Of a DNA stretch of 64,000 nt, positions 1 to 8,276 are shown one piece after another. Each line of letters opens with the position of its first letter. Within the stretch, counting starts at the first letter, position 1. The notes under the pieces were generated by a model. That model had not been told where the DNA came from, ran no database searches, and saw nothing but the letters and a program-made list of their open reading frames with translations. The DNA comes from Nostoc sp. NIES-4103. GTDB taxonomy: Bacteria; Cyanobacteriota; Cyanobacteriia; Cyanobacteriales; Nostocaceae. The stretch is from positions 5,721,059 through 5,785,058 of the forward strand of contig NZ_AP018288.1 in the NCBI RefSeq assembly GCF_002368335.1, read 5' to 3'. The translations under genes and the position numbers were made by a program.

Positions 1-2841
1 AATAGTGACCTGTTTGATGCGGCAACCATTAGCCGGATGAGTGGGCATTTGCAGACATTACTGGAAGCAATTGTCGCCGACCCACAACAGCCGATTTCCC
101 AAGTCCCACTGCTGACGACACCTGAACAACAGCAACTACTTTTTGAGTGGAATCAGACTCAAACAGAATATCCCCAACATCAGTGCATTCATCAGCTATT
201 TGAACAGCAAGTGGAACGCACACCTGATGCAGTGGCAGTGGTATTTGCAGACCAGCAACTGACTTACCGACAGTTGAATAACCGTGCCAATCAACTAGCT
301 CATTACTTGAGAAATTTGGGTGTCAAACCAGAGGTGCTAGTAGGATTATGCCTAGAGCGCAGCTTAGAACAGCTAGTTAGTATTTTGGCAATCCTCAAAG
401 CGGGTGGTGCATATTTACCTTTAGACCCGACTTACCCACAACAGCGATTGAGTTATTTGCTCGCAGATGCTCAAGTGAAGATAGTGCTGACTCAAAAATC
501 GCTACTGCCAATCTTACCTACTAACTTAGAGCAAGTTATCTGCTGGGACAAAGATGCACAGCTAATTGCCCATCAAGCTGTTACCACCCTCCACAACTTC
601 GCTGCACCAGAGAATGTCGCCGCCGTCTTTTACACCTCTGGTTCAACTGGCACACCCAAAGGGGTAGTGATGACACATCAGGGATTAGTCAACTATGGAC
701 TAGCTGCACTAAGCACCTTAGAACTGAATGACAGCGATCGCTTTTTGCAATTAGCTTCTAGCAGTTTTGATGTGTTTTTGGAAGAAATTTTGCCCACTTG
801 GCTGGCTGGTGCTGTTGTTGTACTGCCAGATGAGCTAAATGTGATCTGTGCGACACAATTGCAGCAAATAATTAACCAACAGCAGGTGACAGTGATGGAG
901 TTGACAACTGCTCACTGGCATGAATGGGTATCACAATTAGTCAACTCTACAATCAGTCCACCCAGTTCACTGCGCTTGGTACTGGTGGGTGGAGAAACTA
1001 TCTTGCTGGAACATTTGTACAATTGGCAACGGTTTGCTCTGCCTTTGGTTCATGTCTACGGACTCACAGAGACGACAATTACCTCAACGATGTATCAATT
1101 ATCGCCTGATAGCAGTGTTCTACCATCAGGTTACAAGTTACCCATTGGTCGCCCACTGCCCAATACTACTGTTTATTTATTGGATGAACAGTTGCAGCCA
1201 GTACCTGTGGGTGTACCTGGGGAGGTGTACATTGGTGGGGCGGGACTGTCTGGTGGTTATTTGTACCGTCCACAACTGACAGCCGAGCGGTTTATACCCA
1301 ATCCTTGGGCTAGTTTACCTGGTGAACGATTGTATAAAACTGGTGATGTCGGGCGTTATTTAGCTGATGGTAACATTGAATTTTGGGGACGAATTGATAA
1401 TCAAGTAAAAATCCGTGGCTTCCGCATAGAGTTAGGAGAAATCGAGACAGTACTGAGCCAACACCCTTCAGTGCAACAGACGGTGGTGATTGCTCGTGAA
1501 GATGTGGCTTTTAATAAACGCTTAGTGGCATATCTGGTAACACATCCACAGGAAACACCGAGCATTACTCAACTACGGCAATACCTTCAACAGAAATTGC
1601 CAGAGTACATGATTCCTAGTGCTTTCGTGTTCTTGGATAGCTTACCCCTGACACCGAACGGCAAAGTAGACCGCCGTGGTTTGCCTGCACCTGATATAAA
1701 CAGTCTTGCTGTGAATACTAGTTTTGTCCCACCCCTTAATATCGTAGAACAACAACTGGCAGAAATTTGGGCAGAAGTTCTGAATATCTACCCTGTTGGG
1801 GTAAAGGATAACTTCTTTGAACTTGGTGGTCATTCCCTTTTAGCAGTCCAATTAATGGCTAAGATAGAGCAGCAATTTGGTAGGAACTTGCCCTTGGCAA
1901 CACTGTTCCAACATCCAAATATCGAACAACTGGCAATTATATTTCGCCAGCCAATAGATGCATTGAGTTGGTCTCCCTTAGTACCCATTAAGCCAAGTGG
2001 TTCTCAACCACCTTTCTTTTGCCTACCTGGGGTTGGTGGTAATCCCATCTATTTATACAACCTAGCCCATCATTTAGGTCGAGATCAACCTTTTTATGCA
2101 CTACAAGCACTTGGTCTTGATGGGGAATCAGAACCACAGTCACAAGTTGAGGAGATAGCATCATATTACATACAAGCAATACAAACTATTCAACCCCAAG
2201 GCCCATATTTTTTGGGAGGTCATTCCTTTGGCGGTGTGGTGGCTTATGAGATGGCGTGCCAGCTAAATAAATTGGGATATGAGGTAGCTCTACTCGCAAT
2301 TCTAGACTCTGATGCACCAGATATGGAAATTAATCAACAAGACGTTGATAATTTTCATATCGATGATGCTGATTGGTTGCGCGAGATTGGCTCTATCTTG
2401 GAAGAATTATACGAAAAAAGCTTGGAGCTATCTTACGAAGTTCTTAAATCCCTGAGTCATGAAGCACAATTGAACTACTTGCTAGAGCGTATGCAAGCGG
2501 TTAATATATTGCCTCCTGATATCGGCATCAAACAACTCTGTGGTCTGGTAAAAGTCTACAAAACTCATACGCAAATCCTTTATCAGCCAACGGAGGTCTA
2601 TCCAAATCAAATTACCTGCTTTATATCTAAAGAAGCGCCAGATCATAGTTCTGAGGATTTAGAAGATTTAAGGCTAAGTTGGGACAAGTTTTCAGCTAAA
2701 TCTACAGATATCCATGTTGTTCCGGGTAGCCACTTGACAATGATGAGTGAGCCTCACGTTCAAACTTTAGCAAAACAGCTGAGAACTTGTATCCAGCAAG
2801 CACAGAAAGTTGATTCAAGGTATACGCTTGAATACTGTTGA
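1..2841 (+). CDS. Nonribosomal peptide synthetase, C-terminal module (partial, start lies left of window)
   Basis: The frame is open from base 1, so the gene begins outside the window. The first ~45 residues read as the tail of a condensation domain. An adenylation domain follows, with core motifs LTYRQLN, LKAGGAYLPLDP, YTSGSTGTPKGV, YGLTETT, YKTGD, GRIDNQVKIRGFRIELGE and NGKVDRR. Next comes a carrier domain with the phosphopantetheine serine in DNFFELGGHS (about residue 612) and a type I thioesterase with GGHSFGG (serine about 742) and a late histidine in VPGSHL. This is therefore the last module, which releases the peptide. By manual alignment with GrsA the substrate pocket reads D-V-E-E-L-G-V-I-T-K; two glutamates suggest a basic amino acid. 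The exporter gene follows after 35 bases, and amino-acid-modifying genes lie downstream. The family is certain; the product is unknown. Confidence 0.95.
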   Translation, partial: NSDLFDAATISRMSGHLQTLLEAIVADPQQPISQVPLLTTPEQQQLLFEWNQTQTEYPQHQCIHQLFEQQVERTPDAVAVVFADQQLTYRQLNNRANQLAHYLRNLGVKPEVLVGLCLERSLEQLVSILAILKAGGAYLPLDPTYPQQRLSYLLADAQVKIVLTQKSLLPILPTNLEQVICWDKDAQLIAHQAVTTLHNFAAPENVAAVFYTSGSTGTPKGVVMTHQGLVNYGLAALSTLELNDSDRFLQLASSSFDVFLEEILPTWLAGAVVVLPDELNVICATQLQQIINQQQVTVMELTTAHWHEWVSQLVNSTISPPSSLRLVLVGGETILLEHLYNWQRFALPLVHVYGLTETTITSTMYQLSPDSSVLPSGYKLPIGRPLPNTTVYLLDEQLQPVPVGVPGEVYIGGAGLSGGYLYRPQLTAERFIPNPWASLPGERLYKTGDVGRYLADGNIEFWGRIDNQVKIRGFRIELGEIETVLSQHPSVQQTVVIAREDVAFNKRLVAYLVTHPQETPSITQLRQYLQQKLPEYMIPSAFVFLDSLPLTPNGKVDRRGLPAPDINSLAVNTSFVPPLNIVEQQLAEIWAEVLNIYPVGVKDNFFELGGHSLLAVQLMAKIEQQFGRNLPLATLFQHPNIEQLAIIFRQPIDALSWSPLVPIKPSGSQPPFFCLPGVGGNPIYLYNLAHHLGRDQPFYALQALGLDGESEPQSQVEEIASYYIQAIQTIQPQGPYFLGGHSFGGVVAYEMACQLNKLGYEVALLAILDSDAPDMEINQQDVDNFHIDDADWLREIGSILEELYEKSLELSYEVLKSLSHEAQLNYLLERMQAVNILPPDIGIKQLCGLVKVYKTHTQILYQPTEVYPNQITCFISKEAPDHSSEDLEDLRLSWDKFSAKSTDIHVVPGSHLTMMSEPHVQTLAKQLRTCIQQAQKVDSRYTLEYC

Positions 2842-2876
2842 GAGTTGTTTTGTATTTACCGATTTAGGACAAAGGA

Positions 2877-4205
2877 ATGACTAAATATGCTGCAATTCGT
2901 GAAGTACGCATACTACAGAGATTCTTTATTATTTGGTTGGGACAATTCGTTTCGCTCGTTGGTTCAGGACTTACTAGCTTTGCCATTGATTTATGGGTTT
3001 ACCAACAAACTGGTTCGGTTACTCAGTATGCACTCATTGCTTTATTTAATATAGTGCCTCCTATTTTGGTATCACCTGTTGCAGGGGCATTTGTGGATCG
3101 CTTGGATCGACGCTGGACAATGATACTTAGTGATAGCGGATCTGGTCTAGCTACTCTGTTTATTGCATTACTATTCTTCAGTGGTCGTCTTCAGTTTTGG
3201 TCTATTTGTGTTGCTATATCTGTCATCTCAGTTTGCAACGTCTTTCATAACCTAGCTTTTACCACTGCTATCACCGTATTTGTTCCTAAGAAGCACCTTG
3301 GTCGTGCCAGTGGCATAGTACAAATCGGTGAATCATTAGTAGAACTTTTCATTCCAGCACTGGCAGGAATACTGGTTGTGACTATTCACATGCAAGGCAT
3401 ACTCTTTATTGACTTCTTAACTTATTTCTTGTCTCTTGGTATACTCTTAATAGTTAAGTTTCCCAAACCTAAAACTACTCCCACAAAAGCTATCGAAGGT
3501 TATCAAGGGATAGGCTGGCTCAAAAATGATGTAATCTATAGCTGGAATTACATTCGTGCATATCCCGGTCTCTTGGGGCTGTTACTGTACTTAGCTGCCA
3601 GCAACTTTATCATCGGAAGCATCAGCATTCTTGTGATACCCATGCTTCTAACGTTTGTTTCCTCTGCAACAGCTGGTTCTATACTCTCCATCGGCGGTAT
3701 CGGAACGTTAGTCGGTAGTCTAATTATGGGCGTATGGGGAGGTCCACAAAGGCGTGTATACGGTATTTTAGGGTATGGAATATTACTAGGAGTTTGCATA
3801 TTCTTGGCGGGGTTGCGCCCCTCTGTAATATTGATCACAGTAGCAATTTTTGGAGGTTTGTTATGTTTTCCTTTGATTGCTGGCTGTAGCCAAGCTTTAT
3901 TGCTCAGCAAAGTAGCACCTAATGTGCAAGGACGAGTCTTTGCTTTGCAGCAAATAATAGCTAGCTCGTCCTTGCCACTTGCATATCTGTTTGTAGGTCC
4001 GTTAGTTGACTACGTATTCGAGCCTCTTCTGGTTAGCGGTGGTCCACTAGCTGATAGCGTTGGCAGGATTATTGGGGTTGGAGCAGGGCGAGGCATTGGA
4101 TTGTTGTTTATAGTGCTAGGAATACTCCAAATATTAGTAACAATTTCTAGCTATTTATACCGACCCTTGCAACTTATAGATCAACAAACTACCGTTGAAC
4201 CCTAA
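2877..4205 (+). CDS. MFS transporter, probable peptide exporter
   Basis: A 442-residue polytopic membrane protein with about 12 hydrophobic segments. The loop after the second segment carries the MFS signature DRLDRRW. The N-terminal half (IWLGQFVSLVGSGLTSFAI) resembles the EntS/MFS_3 group of siderophore and peptide exporters, which often sit beside NRPS genes. It starts 35 bases after the NRPS stop codon, so the two are probably cotranscribed. I infer that it exports the peptide made by the upstream synthetase or gives self-resistance. The substrate cannot be read from the sequence. Confidence 0.88.
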   Translation: MTKYAAIREVRILQRFFIIWLGQFVSLVGSGLTSFAIDLWVYQQTGSVTQYALIALFNIVPPILVSPVAGAFVDRLDRRWTMILSDSGSGLATLFIALLFFSGRLQFWSICVAISVISVCNVFHNLAFTTAITVFVPKKHLGRASGIVQIGESLVELFIPALAGILVVTIHMQGILFIDFLTYFLSLGILLIVKFPKPKTTPTKAIEGYQGIGWLKNDVIYSWNYIRAYPGLLGLLLYLAASNFIIGSISILVIPMLLTFVSSATAGSILSIGGIGTLVGSLIMGVWGGPQRRVYGILGYGILLGVCIFLAGLRPSVILITVAIFGGLLCFPLIAGCSQALLLSKVAPNVQGRVFALQQIIASSSLPLAYLFVGPLVDYVFEPLLVSGGPLADSVGRIIGVGAGRGIGLLFIVLGILQILVTISSYLYRPLQLIDQQTTVEP

Positions 4206-4611
4206 AAATTCCAAACTCTATAGTTGCCTTTATGCTTCAAAAGTCGTGACATGATTAAACAACTTGTCAACAAAAATAGAAGTTTGTTCCATTCAGCACC
4301 AAGTCATAAAAGTCGGCTGAAAAAACCATTATTTATTCGCGTATTACCCTTTGTATAAACGTTGGTGTAAGTTCCCTATGCTGAAATTGTTAGTCAACCA
4401 TCATTTATTTTTACTAAATGAGCGATCGCTTATTTTGTCAGCTATATTCCTGGTTTTATCGTGAATAGTAGAAAAAGAGTTATCTGATGCAATTACCACT
4501 CCTATTACGAAAAATCATTACCAATAGTTCTACTGCATAATTTGTGAATGCAATCTCAAAACTCTGCTGCTTGTTTTAGCTTAATAACTCTATCAATAAG
4601 GAATTAATATC
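4206..4611. other. Intergenic region between exporter and hydroxyarginine genes
   Basis: No coding region is supported in these 406 bases. They are AT-rich, with one HIP1 octamer near 4422. An AAGGA ribosome binding site lies about 10 bases before the next start. The gap is long enough to hold a separate promoter for the PLP enzyme, hydroxylase and MbtH genes, but I recognise no clear -35/-10 pair or terminator. Confidence 0.5.
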
Positions 4612-5748
4612 ATGAAAATAGCCCAAGCTCCGTTAGAAAATTGGTTACGCGACTATTACTTTACCAATGAAATCGACATTAGTAGTAGTGGTGTAGAGGA
4701 TTTCTCAATGTCCGAACTTCGCCAACTAACTGGTCTGAAGCAAGAAGAATTTGATCAGCTGATTTTCCATGATAGTCCTTCGCTAGGAAGTTTGGGATTG
4801 CGAAAAGCGATCGCCCAACGCTGGGGAAACGGAAATATCTCACAAGTCATGGCCACTAACGGTTCGAGTGAAGCCATATTTTTAGTAATGAATGCATTAT
4901 TGAAGCCTGGTGACGAAGTAATAGTTCTAGATCCTGCTTATCACTCTTTGGTTCATATTGCTGAATCTATTGGCTGTCAAGTTAAACGCTGGGAATTAAG
5001 ATTTGAGCAACAGTTTGCTCCTGACTTTGAGGAGTTAAAAAGTCTAATTACTCAAAATACACGCATGTTAATTGTGAATTTTCCTCACAATCCCACTGGA
5101 GTGTCAGTGAGCGTGGAACAACAAAGAGAATTGATTAACTTAGCAAATGAAGTAGGAGCTTATCTTGTATGGGATGCAGCATTTGTTGAATTGACATACG
5201 ATACTCCTTCGTTACCGGAAGTTACTTTGTTATATAACAAAGCCATTTCATTTGGAACTTTATCTAAAGCTTACGGCTTACCAGGATTAAGAGTTGGTTG
5301 GTGTCTGGCTGCACCTGATGTATTAGAACAGTGTATTCATTTACGTGACTATATTAGTCTTGCACTTTCACCATTAGTTGAAATAGTTGCTCAACGTGCT
5401 ATTGAAAATGCAGATTGTCTTCTAAATATTCGTCGTCAACAGGCTCACATTAATCGTCAAATTCTTGCTGAGTGGGTTGAAAATAATCAAGAGTTTGTAG
5501 AGTGGGTTAAACCACAAGGTGGAGTAACTGCTTTTCTGCGCTTTCGAGGTATTTCAGATATTGAGGCTTTTTGCCATCATCTGCTCAATCCTTATGGAGT
5601 TTTACTTGTACCTGGTACTTGTTTTCATCATCAAAATCATGTGCGTTTAGGATTTGGTGGTTCTACAAGCAAACTAGAAGCTGGTCTTTCACGTTTGTCG
5701 AAATTATTAAATATTTATCATTCCAATACCCAACTAACACACAGCTAA
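4612..5748 (+). CDS. PLP-dependent capreomycidine synthase-like enzyme (VioD/OrfR type)
   Basis: A 378-residue fold-type-I PLP enzyme. The Schiff-base lysine is K219 in SFGTLSKAYGLPGLRVGW. N160 in NFPHNPTG, D188 in VWDAAF and R345 in HVRLGF fit the cofactor and carboxylate contacts of this fold. Beyond the general aminotransferase motifs it carries sequence I associate with VioD of viomycin biosynthesis: DISSSGV near the N-terminus, the block around DSPSLG, RDYISLALSPLVE, PQGGVTAF and LLVPGTCF. VioD and OrfR cyclise (3S)-3-hydroxy-L-arginine to L-capreomycidine. The next gene is a VioC-like arginine hydroxylase 12 bases away, which makes exactly that substrate. A related alternative is GntC, the guanitoxin-pathway cyclase that makes enduracididine from 4-hydroxyarginine. 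An ordinary aminotransferase is less likely. Confidence 0.82.
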   Translation: MKIAQAPLENWLRDYYFTNEIDISSSGVEDFSMSELRQLTGLKQEEFDQLIFHDSPSLGSLGLRKAIAQRWGNGNISQVMATNGSSEAIFLVMNALLKPGDEVIVLDPAYHSLVHIAESIGCQVKRWELRFEQQFAPDFEELKSLITQNTRMLIVNFPHNPTGVSVSVEQQRELINLANEVGAYLVWDAAFVELTYDTPSLPEVTLLYNKAISFGTLSKAYGLPGLRVGWCLAAPDVLEQCIHLRDYISLALSPLVEIVAQRAIENADCLLNIRRQQAHINRQILAEWVENNQEFVEWVKPQGGVTAFLRFRGISDIEAFCHHLLNPYGVLLVPGTCFHHQNHVRLGFGGSTSKLEAGLSRLSKLLNIYHSNTQLTHS

Positions 5749-5760
5749 AAGAGTAAAATC

Positions 5761-6804
5761 ATGTCTAGACTTTTATTAACTAATCAAGAAGTTAGTGATA
5801 TTCAATCACTACTGAAAGACATTACCTCGAAATACAGTAATGTAGAAAGCATTGATTTTCTTCAAGAAGCTTCTCTATTCGCCCATGAACTACCTTGGCG
5901 AGTCCGCGAGTTCATCAATAATTTTAAATTAACTGAAGATATGCCAGGAAATGCCATTATCTCAGGCTATCCTATCGACGATGCTAAAATTGGTTTAACT
6001 CCAAGCCATTGGAAGTGGAAAGCTGACACTTCACGCACCCTAGATGAGCAAATTTTACTTGTTTTATATGGCTCTTTGCTGGGAGAAGTTTTTGGTTGGT
6101 CTACTCAGCAAGATGGATATATTGTGCATGACATATTCCCTATTAAAATTCATGAAAATGAACAATTGGGATGTGGAAGCAGCCAAACACTATGGTGGCA
6201 TAATGAAGATGCTTTTCACCCTTACCGAGCTGATTACGTTATATTTTTGTGCTTACGTAATCCTGATAAAGTTGCAACAACGTTTGGAAAGTTAAATGTA
6301 GACCAACTCAAATCTGAACAGATTCAAATGTTGTTGAAGCCCTATTTTGATATCCGCCCAGATGAATCACATTTGGAAAAAAACGAGTCAGATATCAGAA
6401 AGGAATCAAGGCAAAAAAATACAGAGAACTTAATCAATTTAGCTTATGAAAAAATTAATAAAATGAATTCCAGTTCAGAAAATAAGATTTCGGTTCTATT
6501 TGGCTCTTCTGAATCACCATATTTACGTCTCGATCCATATTTCATGGATGAACTGAAAGATAACAGAGAAGCCCAAACTGCTTTTGAAGACTTAGTTAGG
6601 GCAATAGATAAAAATATTGAACCAGTTGTTTTACAACCTGGAGATTACTGTTTGATCGATAATTACAGAGTTGTTCATGGAAGGAATCCATTTAAGGCTA
6701 AATATGATGGTAAAGACCGATGGATTAAGCGAGTAAACATCACAAGAGACCTAAGAAAGTCAAGAGATTCTAGAGCAACAAGCACATCGAGAATAATTTT
6801 GTAG
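5761..6804 (+). CDS. Fe(II)/2-oxoglutarate-dependent L-arginine 3-hydroxylase-like protein (VioC/OrfP type)
   Basis: A 347-residue clavaminate synthase-like oxygenase. The iron ligands are H147 and E149 in WWHNEDAFHPY plus H306 in DNYRVVHGRNPF. R320 or R324 in DRWIKRVNITRDLR should bind 2-oxoglutarate. An HxE rather than HxD facial triad is typical of the VioC/AsnO/OrfP group. The blocks FGWSTQQDG, HDIFPIK, DYVIFLCLRNPD and the C-terminal RRSR-like RKSR look like VioC, which converts free L-arginine to (3S)-hydroxyarginine. Its partner, the capreomycidine-synthase-like gene, ends 12 bases upstream. The stereochemistry and substrate are inferred from family and context. AsnO-like asparagine hydroxylation is a weaker alternative. 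Confidence 0.82.
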   Translation: MSRLLLTNQEVSDIQSLLKDITSKYSNVESIDFLQEASLFAHELPWRVREFINNFKLTEDMPGNAIISGYPIDDAKIGLTPSHWKWKADTSRTLDEQILLVLYGSLLGEVFGWSTQQDGYIVHDIFPIKIHENEQLGCGSSQTLWWHNEDAFHPYRADYVIFLCLRNPDKVATTFGKLNVDQLKSEQIQMLLKPYFDIRPDESHLEKNESDIRKESRQKNTENLINLAYEKINKMNSSSENKISVLFGSSESPYLRLDPYFMDELKDNREAQTAFEDLVRAIDKNIEPVVLQPGDYCLIDNYRVVHGRNPFKAKYDGKDRWIKRVNITRDLRKSRDSRATSTSRIIL

Positions 6805-6936
6805 ATGAAAACTTTTACTAGTGAAGCTCATCTTGCTCTAATAGAGACATGAGTTAAGCTCAGTTGTGAATCGTCTTAACAGGAAAACAAGAAGCTCAAT
6901 AATAGTTATGTAATACACAATTAACAGGAGATAATA

Positions 6937-7167
6937 ATGAATAGAGATGACAAAAAAGACACCAAAGTTTACACAGTAGTTATAAACCAGGAAGAACAGT
7001 ATTCAATTTGGCCAGCAGATATGCAGAGTCCTCTTGGTTGGAAAGAAGTAGGTAAGAAAGGGTTAAAAGAGGAATGTTTAGCTTACATTCAGGATGTCTG
7101 GACTGACATGAAACCACTCAGTTTAAGGCGAAAAATGCAGAAACACACTCAACATTCAGCACTTTAA
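6937..7167 (+). CDS. MbtH-like NRPS chaperone
   Basis: A 76-residue protein carrying the MbtH family signature: N-x-EEQYSIWP near residue 17, a GW-x3-G segment, then CLAYIQDVWTDMKPLSLR. Members bind NRPS adenylation domains and are needed for folding or activation of many of them. It lies 132 bases after the hydroxylase gene and has a strong AGGAG ribosome binding site. It is the last recognised gene of the peptide cluster. Viomycin-type clusters also encode an MbtH protein, which fits the context. Confidence 0.93.
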   Translation: MNRDDKKDTKVYTVVINQEEQYSIWPADMQSPLGWKEVGKKGLKEECLAYIQDVWTDMKPLSLRRKMQKHTQHSAL

Positions 7168-7786
7168 TTATAATTACGAACTGAGAAAATTGTTTTCATC
7201 AAAATAATATGCCTCGTTAATGGATTAGCTGTTTTAGTGAAAACAATTGTTATCAATTAACACAAAATCAAAAAGAGAGACTCTTAATCTGCACATTTTA
7301 AAACCTTTGTACAGTAAAGCTTTGAAATGTGCAAGTTAGGAGCAAGATATTTGCCAAAATAAGAGTGTACAAAAATTTTGGCAAAAGGCAAAATCATTCA
7401 TCATAAGCTTTTAGCTGACAAAATAGTTTGAACTTTCAAACCCTTTATACTACGTGAAATACGTTAAAAAAGCCTTGTGAGAAACCTGAAAGGAATTTTT
7501 AGGACTTATTGTTTTTGCCCAGATTTGGAGAAATGGGAGTTTGTATATTACAGCCACTTTCGGATGTATAGACCACAGCTAGGATTGGGAGTGGGAGTAG
7601 GTGAGTCCACTTGCCGACAGGAGCGCCGCAGCGTCGTTAGCGCAGCTAAGCCTTTGTCTTCTCCCAAGGGGAGACGCCAAAGGCGAACGAGCGTCTGGCA
7701 AAGGAGTACGCTTTTTGGAGAGGGAGGCCGTCCGGGAGAGGTTCATCGAACTCACGTTGTGTTAGCGCTACCATTCATGTTTAGCT
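7168..7786. repeat. Non-coding stretch with a dispersed GC-rich repeat (about 7595-7760) abutting truncated fdxN
   Basis: The first ~400 bases are AT-rich with no supported gene. From about 7595 to 7760 the base composition jumps to GC-rich, with short palindromic pieces (around CTTCTCCCAAGGGGAGACG and GGCCGTCCGGGAGAGG). Similar pieces recur near 42000-42120, 42715-42850, 44600-44830 and 60555-60645, so this is a dispersed cyanobacterial repeat. A 106-codon frame across it is not credible as a gene because it follows the repeat. The block sits directly beyond the fdxN stop codon, where nifS would be expected. Confidence 0.6.
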
Positions 7787-8098
7787 TTATAGCATAAACT
7801 TCTGAGAATAACAGTTGAACCAACGTTCCCAATAATCTTGTTTGTTAGTTAATTTCGCTAATACGTGATTATATTTGGCAAACCAGCCTTCCCAATAATC
7901 GCTAGGTTGCTTGACGCAACCATCGCAGGTGGGACAACCAGCTTTACATTGAGGTACGCTATAAACACTACCAATACAATTTGTACAAAGTTCCGGGTCA
8001 ATCCAATGTTGACCGTCAACTACCTTAACTGCACCTGTGGGACATACAGACAGACAGAGATTGCAGGAAATACATTGGCTAGTGATACTGTAAGCCAT
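7787..8098 (-). CDS. fdxN: Ferredoxin-like protein FdxN (2[4Fe-4S]), probably 3'-truncated
   Basis: A 103-residue bacterial-type ferredoxin encoded beside nifB, as in Nostoc and Anabaena. The first cluster motif is C9-C12-C15-C19-P. Further cysteines lie at 38, 41, 51, 55, 58 and 61, the extra pair being typical of FdxN. A good AGGAG site precedes the ATG. After ..ERWFNCYSQKF the frame ends with Met-Leu-stop; from memory, Anabaena FdxN continues for about a dozen more residues. The cysteine core is intact, but the 3' end and the expected downstream nifS are missing. The pentamer TATTC, the known fdxN-element recombination core, occurs at 7806-7810 on the coding strand. FdxN is thought to support FeMo-cofactor synthesis. 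Confidence 0.88.
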   Translation of the reverse strand: MAYSITSQCISCNLCLSVCPTGAVKVVDGQHWIDPELCTNCIGSVYSVPQCKAGCPTCDGCVKQPSDYWEGWFAKYNHVLAKLTNKQDYWERWFNCYSQKFML

Positions 8099-8115
8099 GA
8101 ATTCTTCTCCTTTTT

Positions 8116-8276
8116 GGGTACTGGGGATTGGGTACTGGGGATTGGGTATTGGGTATTGGGGATTGGGTATTGGGTATTGGGTATTGGGTATTGGAAAAAT
8201 ACATTCCCAGTCCCTAGTCCCCAGTCCCTAGTCCCTAGTCCCTAGTCCCCAGTCCCCAGTCCCTAATCCCTATTCC
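8116..8276. repeat. Short tandem repeats between nifB and fdxN (G-rich then C-rich, fold-back)
   Basis: On the + strand 8116-8195 repeats GGGTATTGGGTACTGGGG-like 7-8 base units, and 8205-8276 repeats CCCTAGTCCCCAGT-like units. The two halves are roughly complementary and could fold into a long hairpin in the nifB-fdxN transcript. The last units overlap the 3' end of nifB. The same paired arrangement recurs at four other places in the window. Confidence 0.8.

Noticed and set aside
4612..5748. Possible MppP-type arginine 4-hydroxylating PLP oxidase (enduracididine pathway)
   Set aside because: The sequence blocks match VioD better than MppP, and the partner oxygenase looks like an arginine 3-hydroxylase.
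7477..7797. A 106-codon + strand frame beside fdxN
   Set aside because: It has no start signal, runs through the GC-rich dispersed repeat and overlaps the end of fdxN on the other strand.
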